Positions 60,396-64,000 of a stretch of 64,000 nucleotides of DNA are shown here, piece by piece. Each line of letters opens with the position of its first letter. The first letter of the stretch is position 1. The stretch comes from Bacteroidia bacterium. Lineage in GTDB: Bacteria; Bacteroidota; Bacteroidia; J057. A program made the position numbers and the translations under genes. Location of the stretch: the NCBI GenBank assembly GCA_030430205.1, contig JAUIGE010000012.1, positions 62,001 through 126,000 on the forward strand. Reading direction: 5' to 3'. A model generated the notes under the pieces. The model saw only the letters and a list, made by a program, of their open reading frames with translations. It made no database searches and was not told the origin of the DNA.

Positions 60396-60403
60396 CCGGG
60401 TGG
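60396..60403. other. attR core (CCGGGTGG)
   Basis: The core is followed by GCCCAC, which restores the acceptor stem of the interrupted tRNA when joined to 17,506-17,574. To the left the phage sequence (AATCCCTATGGGTTAAGT) remains loosely similar to a T-arm. A small palindrome AGGTTTAAAAACCT (60,411-60,424) may be the original tRNA terminator. Confidence 0.75.
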
Positions 60404-60506
60404 GCCCACGAGGTTTAAAAACCTGAAAATTAAGCATTTATGGAGTAGTCTCTGTAAGTGCTTTTTTTGTTGCTTGAAGCTGTCCTCCTCCAAATAAAAT
60501 TGAACA

Positions 60507-60935
60507 ATGAAACCAAACAACCCTTTTCCAAGTCCCTTTGCCCAGACCTATTTTCATGGGACAAAGGCTGATCTGAAAGTGGGCGACTTAATCGAGGTCG
60601 GTTTTACCTCCAACTTTGGGCAAAGGAAAGATGCAAAATACATTTTCCTGACTGCGACTTTGGATGCTGCGATTTGGGGCGCTGAACTCGCCCAGGGAGA
60701 AGGGCGCGAGAGGATTTATTTGGTGGAGCCAACCGGAGAAATTGAAGATGACCCTGATTTGACTGATAGAAAATTTCCGGGCAATCCGACGAAGTCTTAT
60801 CGTTCCACACAGCCTTTTAGGGTTGTCGGAGAAGTTGCCATCTGGCAGGGGCACCCGGCAGAGCAAGTCATGGCCATGAAAGAGGGCCTGGCAAAGCTGA
60901 AAGAAAAAGGGATTGATTCTCTGAATGAGGGGTGA
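60507..60935 (+). CDS. arr: Arr-family rifampin ADP-ribosyltransferase
   Basis: The 142-residue protein matches the Arr family nearly throughout: FAQTYFHGTKADLKVGDLIE (His17 in the HGTKA motif), KYIFLTATLDAAIWGAELA, GEGRERIYLVEPTG, then DPDLTDRKFPGNPTKSYRST. Known members inactivate rifampin by ADP-ribosylating its C23 hydroxyl using NAD. It lies 104 bp outside attR, so it belongs to the host, next to the tRNA in the ancestral chromosome. It may be a resistance gene or have another cellular role. Confidence 0.93.
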   Translation: MKPNNPFPSPFAQTYFHGTKADLKVGDLIEVGFTSNFGQRKDAKYIFLTATLDAAIWGAELAQGEGRERIYLVEPTGEIEDDPDLTDRKFPGNPTKSYRSTQPFRVVGEVAIWQGHPAEQVMAMKEGLAKLKEKGIDSLNEG

Positions 60936-60968
60936 AAAACCGCATATTTACCAGAGAGTGACTGATTG

Positions 60969-61778
60969 TCAGTCCTTTACTCTTTTCTGAAAAAAACGCA
61001 CCGGACTTAGCAGCAGGCGAATCAAACGCCAGGATTTACTTTGATACACATCCTGCAACTCTTTTTGCAGTCGTTGATGGTGATGGTTTTCCATCCAATA
61101 TTTCTTTTTGAATTCCTGTAGCTGAGATTGCAGCAAGGCGAGTTCCCGGTTCAAATCGGTCTGTGGGCCAGGGAGAGCGTTTTTCCATTGCTGCTCAGGG
61201 TGAATGGCTGGTGGAGTATTCTTTTGATAATTGAGTGAGTTACTGTGCGGAAAAGCTTCCTCTGGAATCTCCCTATCCAAAAATGGGCATAACTTTTCCC
61301 AGCCTTCGCCTTCACAAATATTGATGATGAGTAAATCTTCAGGCCTGTCCTTGAAGTATTCCCGAACTTCCTGTTCGTGCTCGTAATAAGTACGGGTAAA
61401 TTTTTCCTCATCAAAATACCAGCTTCCATAGCAGAGAGCGGTATTAAAAGAGGGGTTTTGGGGCCCTACATTGATGAGGAAGTGGTGTTTGACGCTTTTG
61501 AGCCAGCTATCAAAATCTCTGATGCTAAGGATAAATTTGCTACCGGGATAGACTTTGTCAAGTTCCTGGTAAATGGAGGGAATCGGGTTGTCCAAAAGGG
61601 CATCATAATGCTCCAGCAAGCTGATTTTAAACTGATTTTGAATCAGATGCTTATTGATGATGTCATGGTCTTCCCAGTGGGAAGCTTTATACCCCAGCAT
61701 GCGCAAGGCATGGGTGAGACTCGTGGTGCCCGTCCGGCTCAGGCCAATGCCAAAAATTTTGTTGATAGAAGATGTCAT
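60969..61778 (-). CDS. Sulfotransferase of a glycan cluster
   Basis: The start MTSSINKIFGIGLSRTGT (61,778) is chosen because it gives an ATGA overlap with the upstream glycosyltransferase; an ATG further up would overlap it by 54 nt. The protein has the 5' PSB loop GIGLSRTGTTSLTHALRMLG, a 3' phosphate-binding stretch (KFILSIRDFDSWLKS) and a coiled coil near the end with a membrane-proximal basic tail (SWRLIRLLLSPVRFFQKR). It would transfer sulfate from PAPS to a sugar of a surface polysaccharide. Confidence 0.85.
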   Translation of the reverse strand: MTSSINKIFGIGLSRTGTTSLTHALRMLGYKASHWEDHDIINKHLIQNQFKISLLEHYDALLDNPIPSIYQELDKVYPGSKFILSIRDFDSWLKSVKHHFLINVGPQNPSFNTALCYGSWYFDEEKFTRTYYEHEQEVREYFKDRPEDLLIINICEGEGWEKLCPFLDREIPEEAFPHSNSLNYQKNTPPAIHPEQQWKNALPGPQTDLNRELALLQSQLQEFKKKYWMENHHHQRLQKELQDVYQSKSWRLIRLLLSPVRFFQKRVKD

Positions 61779-63448
61779 TTCTTTGTGAAAAGCTTGCCCA
61801 AAAATCGCAAAGGTAGTGTCAATCGCCAACTTAGCGATTTTTGAATGGCAATATATTGTTTTTTCAACTCCTCGATTTCCTTTTCCAAACGAAAATAGTC
61901 CTCCAAACCAAGTGCCTGCACCGTTTTGGGCTTTCCTTCATTTGCCTCATGGGAAAAAAATAAGGGCAGGCTGTCTATGGCCTTCCATTCAGTCAATGCG
62001 GAATCAGAAGCAGACTCAAGCTGAGGATATTCATAGCTTCCTTTGCCAAGTAGGCGGTCTCTGTATTCCTTTTTTATAGCCTGGATTTTATCCTGCTTTT
62101 CTAAATACTCAATGATCAGGTTGTCCTCATGGCATTGGCTTGCTATCGCAAGTACTTCAGGAATGACGGCAACTGTCCTGGGAATAAATCCCAGATTTTC
62201 AATATACTGAAGAGCGGTCTCTTCTCTCCCTGCAAAATGAACCCCCACCTGGTGGTACAAAATCCGCTCGATCATCTCAGCGTCTTCTGCGTAACGCAAA
62301 TCCCAATACAGGCCCCATCTTGAGAATACTTCCCTTCGAAAAATAATCGTTGCGGGATAAATCCGCTCCCGGTCATGGCCCGGTGGCCAGCCATACGCAT
62401 GGGTTCGGGTTCTGCTTCTGGCAAGCTCCAGGTTGTAGTATTCCAGGTCCATCTGGAGCTCCTCCATTTCACAATAGCTGCGGATGACACGAGCCAGCGT
62501 AAACAAAACGGCCTGCTCATAGAAAGGCAGCAATTGTTTGACCAACCGGTCGCGAAACATGAGATCGTCAGAATCATGAAAGGCAATAAACCTGCCCTGA
62601 GCATGCCTGATGGCATCGTTTCTTGCCAAACCTACTCCGCCATTCACTTGCCTGCGAACCAGCCTGATGCGTGGGTCTTCTTTCATCAATTCTTCCACTA
62701 CCTCTGTAGTCTGATCTGTACTGGCATCATCCACAACGATGATTTCCAGAGCAGAATAGCTTTGCCTCAAGGTGGAAGCGATGGCTTTTCGGATGATCCC
62801 GGCCCGATTGTAAGCGGGCATGATCACACTGACCAGCTCAGCTTGAAAGGGAAAATCATAAGATGAAATATCCCACTGAAGTGCTTTTTGATGATGTTGG
62901 TAGAGGGCAGGATTTTGGAAAAAATCTTCTATAAGGCTGCTTACAAGCAGCTGAGGTTGGAATGAGAAACAAGCTTCCGGTTCTTTATGGATGATTTGCT
63001 GAAAATGGATAGCATCAATCGTGCCCTGGATATTCTCCAGGTTTTTGAGCAATTGGCGAAAGGCTTTTTGATGGATACCAATAGCAAAAGCGCCTAGCTT
63101 TTTTGCAGGCTGCCCATCTCCAGTCATGCCTTCCAATTGATGGGCACCCAAATAGAGCAATTTCCAGTCCTCGGGTATATGCTCGATTTGAGCCTCAAAT
63201 TGCTGGTGAAAATCCTTGTGGAAATACACATCATCCCTGAGAATCAGGATATTGTGGTGATTGGAATACTGAGCATGCAGGAGGATGTGTTGGTATAGTT
63301 TTTTGAGAGAAATCTGTCCCTTGCCTTCTACCCATTTGGCATGGATCTGCAGCCGCTGAAGTTTCTGCAACATCATCAGTTTGCGATACTTCTCTTCATG
63401 GGGACAAAGCACATATATTTGATCGAAAAAGTGTTGAATAGAGGGCAT
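61775..63448 (-). CDS. Bifunctional glycosyltransferase: GT25-like and GT2 domains
   Basis: The 557-residue protein has two transferase modules. Residues 1-190 resemble the GT25 LPS-type family (YVLCPHEEKYRKLM, HHNILILRDDVYFHKDF, then DWKLLYLGAHQ). From about 200 a GT2 domain follows (VSVIMPAYNRAGIIRKAI, IIVVDDASTDQT, then DSDD at the metal-binding site in FIAFHDSDDLM). The C-terminus has a coiled coil and a basic tail (SLSWRLTLPLRFLGKLFTKK) like that of the following sulfotransferase. The tandem would add two sugars in a surface glycan. Confidence 0.85.
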   Translation of the reverse strand: MPSIQHFFDQIYVLCPHEEKYRKLMMLQKLQRLQIHAKWVEGKGQISLKKLYQHILLHAQYSNHHNILILRDDVYFHKDFHQQFEAQIEHIPEDWKLLYLGAHQLEGMTGDGQPAKKLGAFAIGIHQKAFRQLLKNLENIQGTIDAIHFQQIIHKEPEACFSFQPQLLVSSLIEDFFQNPALYQHHQKALQWDISSYDFPFQAELVSVIMPAYNRAGIIRKAIASTLRQSYSALEIIVVDDASTDQTTEVVEELMKEDPRIRLVRRQVNGGVGLARNDAIRHAQGRFIAFHDSDDLMFRDRLVKQLLPFYEQAVLFTLARVIRSYCEMEELQMDLEYYNLELARSRTRTHAYGWPPGHDRERIYPATIIFRREVFSRWGLYWDLRYAEDAEMIERILYHQVGVHFAGREETALQYIENLGFIPRTVAVIPEVLAIASQCHEDNLIIEYLEKQDKIQAIKKEYRDRLLGKGSYEYPQLESASDSALTEWKAIDSLPLFFSHEANEGKPKTVQALGLEDYFRLEKEIEELKKQYIAIQKSLSWRLTLPLRFLGKLFTKK

Positions 63449-63449
63449 A

Positions 63450-64000
63450 TTATATCTCCTGGCTTACCTTTTTATGTAAAGAGAGAATCTCCCTGAGTTT
63501 TTGTTCTATTAGATTTTTATCTAATGGGGTTTTTATCCAAAAATCTCGGTCAATCACCTTATCCTCCCTGCTAAGTGTTTCTAATATTGTCCCTGAAAAT
63601 AATTGTTGGATCTCTTCTGGATTGAGAAGACGATCATAGAAATGGGAAGAATTTTGCTTCTGTAGCCTTATTTTCAAAGGGAATTTTTCAGTGCTAACAC
63701 CCAGAAAATCAAATATATCTTCCATAGCTTGCCAGGACGGTAAATCTTCTGAAAATACAATATGATACTTTTGCCTGGTAAGCTGGAGTTCCCGAATGTA
63801 GCCAGTCAAGGATTTGAACTGATAACGGTAGTTGTTGAGAAATGACAGGGGATCTAAGCTTATTTTTGCATCCATTTTATCAACCCCTTTGGGGAGGACC
63901 CATTGCTCGCTGGCCTCAGCAATCTTCCATGAAGTATAAGTAAACAGGGGATTGCGAACGGGGATAATTTTTTTAATTTTTTTAGTCGAGGAAATATAAG
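63450..64000 (-). CDS. Sulfotransferase family protein, partial (extends past window end)
   Basis: The frame is open upstream of the first ATG (63,875) to the window edge, where YISSTKKIKKIIPVRNPLFT gives the PAPS 3' phosphate-binding strand (IIPVRNPLFTYTSW). So the gene continues beyond 64,000. The C-terminal part has LTGYIRELQLTRQKYHIVFS and EDIFDFLGVSTEKFP, typical of sulfotransferases. It precedes the glycosyltransferase gene by 1 nt and may form one operon with it. Confidence 0.85.
   Translation of the reverse strand, partial: YISSTKKIKKIIPVRNPLFTYTSWKIAEASEQWVLPKGVDKMDAKISLDPLSFLNNYRYQFKSLTGYIRELQLTRQKYHIVFSEDLPSWQAMEDIFDFLGVSTEKFPLKIRLQKQNSSHFYDRLLNPEEIQQLFSGTILETLSREDKVIDRDFWIKTPLDKNLIEQKLREILSLHKKVSQEI

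Larger units (their letters stand above)
17567..60403. mobile_element. Integrated tailed-phage prophage (siphovirus-like), about 42.8 kb
   Basis: The element is bounded by CCGGGTGG repeats, starts with a tyrosine integrase and ends with a divergent repressor/Cro-like pair. It contains terminase, portal, S49 protease-scaffold, probable capsid, long tape measure, tail fibre, replication and anti-defence genes. Almost all genes are on the minus strand, with repeated 1-20 nt overlaps (ATGA type). No sheath or baseplate-wedge gene of contractile tails was recognised and the tape measure is long, so a long non-contractile tail is likely. The tail-tape-measure block lies upstream of terminase and portal in transcription order, the reverse of the usual order. 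No broken structural gene was seen, so the prophage may be inducible. Confidence 0.93.

Overview
The window is a chromosomal segment of a member of the Bacteroidota carrying one complete-looking tailed-phage prophage. The host assignment rests on type IX secretion (T9SS) cargo with both kinds of C-terminal sorting domain, a TonB receptor/DUF4249 lipoprotein pair, a DUF1460 amidase-like protein and promoters of the Bacteroidota form (TTTG, about 20-22 nt, TAnnTTTG). The large gliding-type adhesin and general gene content would fit Saprospiria, but that is only an inference.

Left host flank (1-17.5 kb): the end of a T9SS protein, a 1684-residue lectin/PKD adhesin, a DUF1460 protein, a Tat-exported molybdopterin sulfite-dehydrogenase-like enzyme with its membrane-anchored cytochrome c and a fatty-acid-hydroxylase-family membrane protein, a second T9SS protein, a gamma-glutamyltransferase, and the DUF4249/TonB-receptor pair. 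Right host flank (60.4-64 kb): an Arr-type rifampin ADP-ribosyltransferase and a surface-glycan cluster (sulfotransferase, GT25-GT2 fusion, partial second sulfotransferase).

Prophage (about 17,567-60,403): it is inserted in the 3' end of a CAT-anticodon tRNA. The 8-bp core CCGGGTGG occurs at both ends. Joining the left tRNA body to the sequence beyond the right core restores a fully paired acceptor stem. As it stands the host tRNA has two acceptor-stem mismatches, and an intact second CAT-anticodon tRNA lies just inside the element, so the element seems to break a tRNA and supply a replacement. The integrase reads rightward at the left end and the CI-like repressor reads rightward at the right end. 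Everything between is on the minus strand. In transcription order from right to left: a Cro-like regulator, a Toprim/helicase protein, SSB, a DnaA-domain-IV-like protein, a Tad2-like anti-Thoeris protein, a second protein with an SSB-like acidic tip, a solitary cytosine methyltransferase, several small HTH regulators, tail proteins and tape measure, small and large terminase, portal, an iteron-like TGCACCAC array, a secreted LRR protein, S49 protease-scaffold, probable capsid, small membrane proteins, an antirepressor, a membrane protein with a C-terminal HTH, BppU-like and collagen-like tail fibre proteins, and a secreted protein with a T9SS sorting tail.

The most interesting signals are the broken/replaced tRNA pair, the iteron array, the anti-defence protein, two adjacent units in which an intrinsic terminator sits between promoter and start codon, SSB-tip mimicry, and phage-borne surface/secreted cargo adapted to T9SS. 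No endolysin could be recognised. All functional calls come from reading the sequence; no database search was run.
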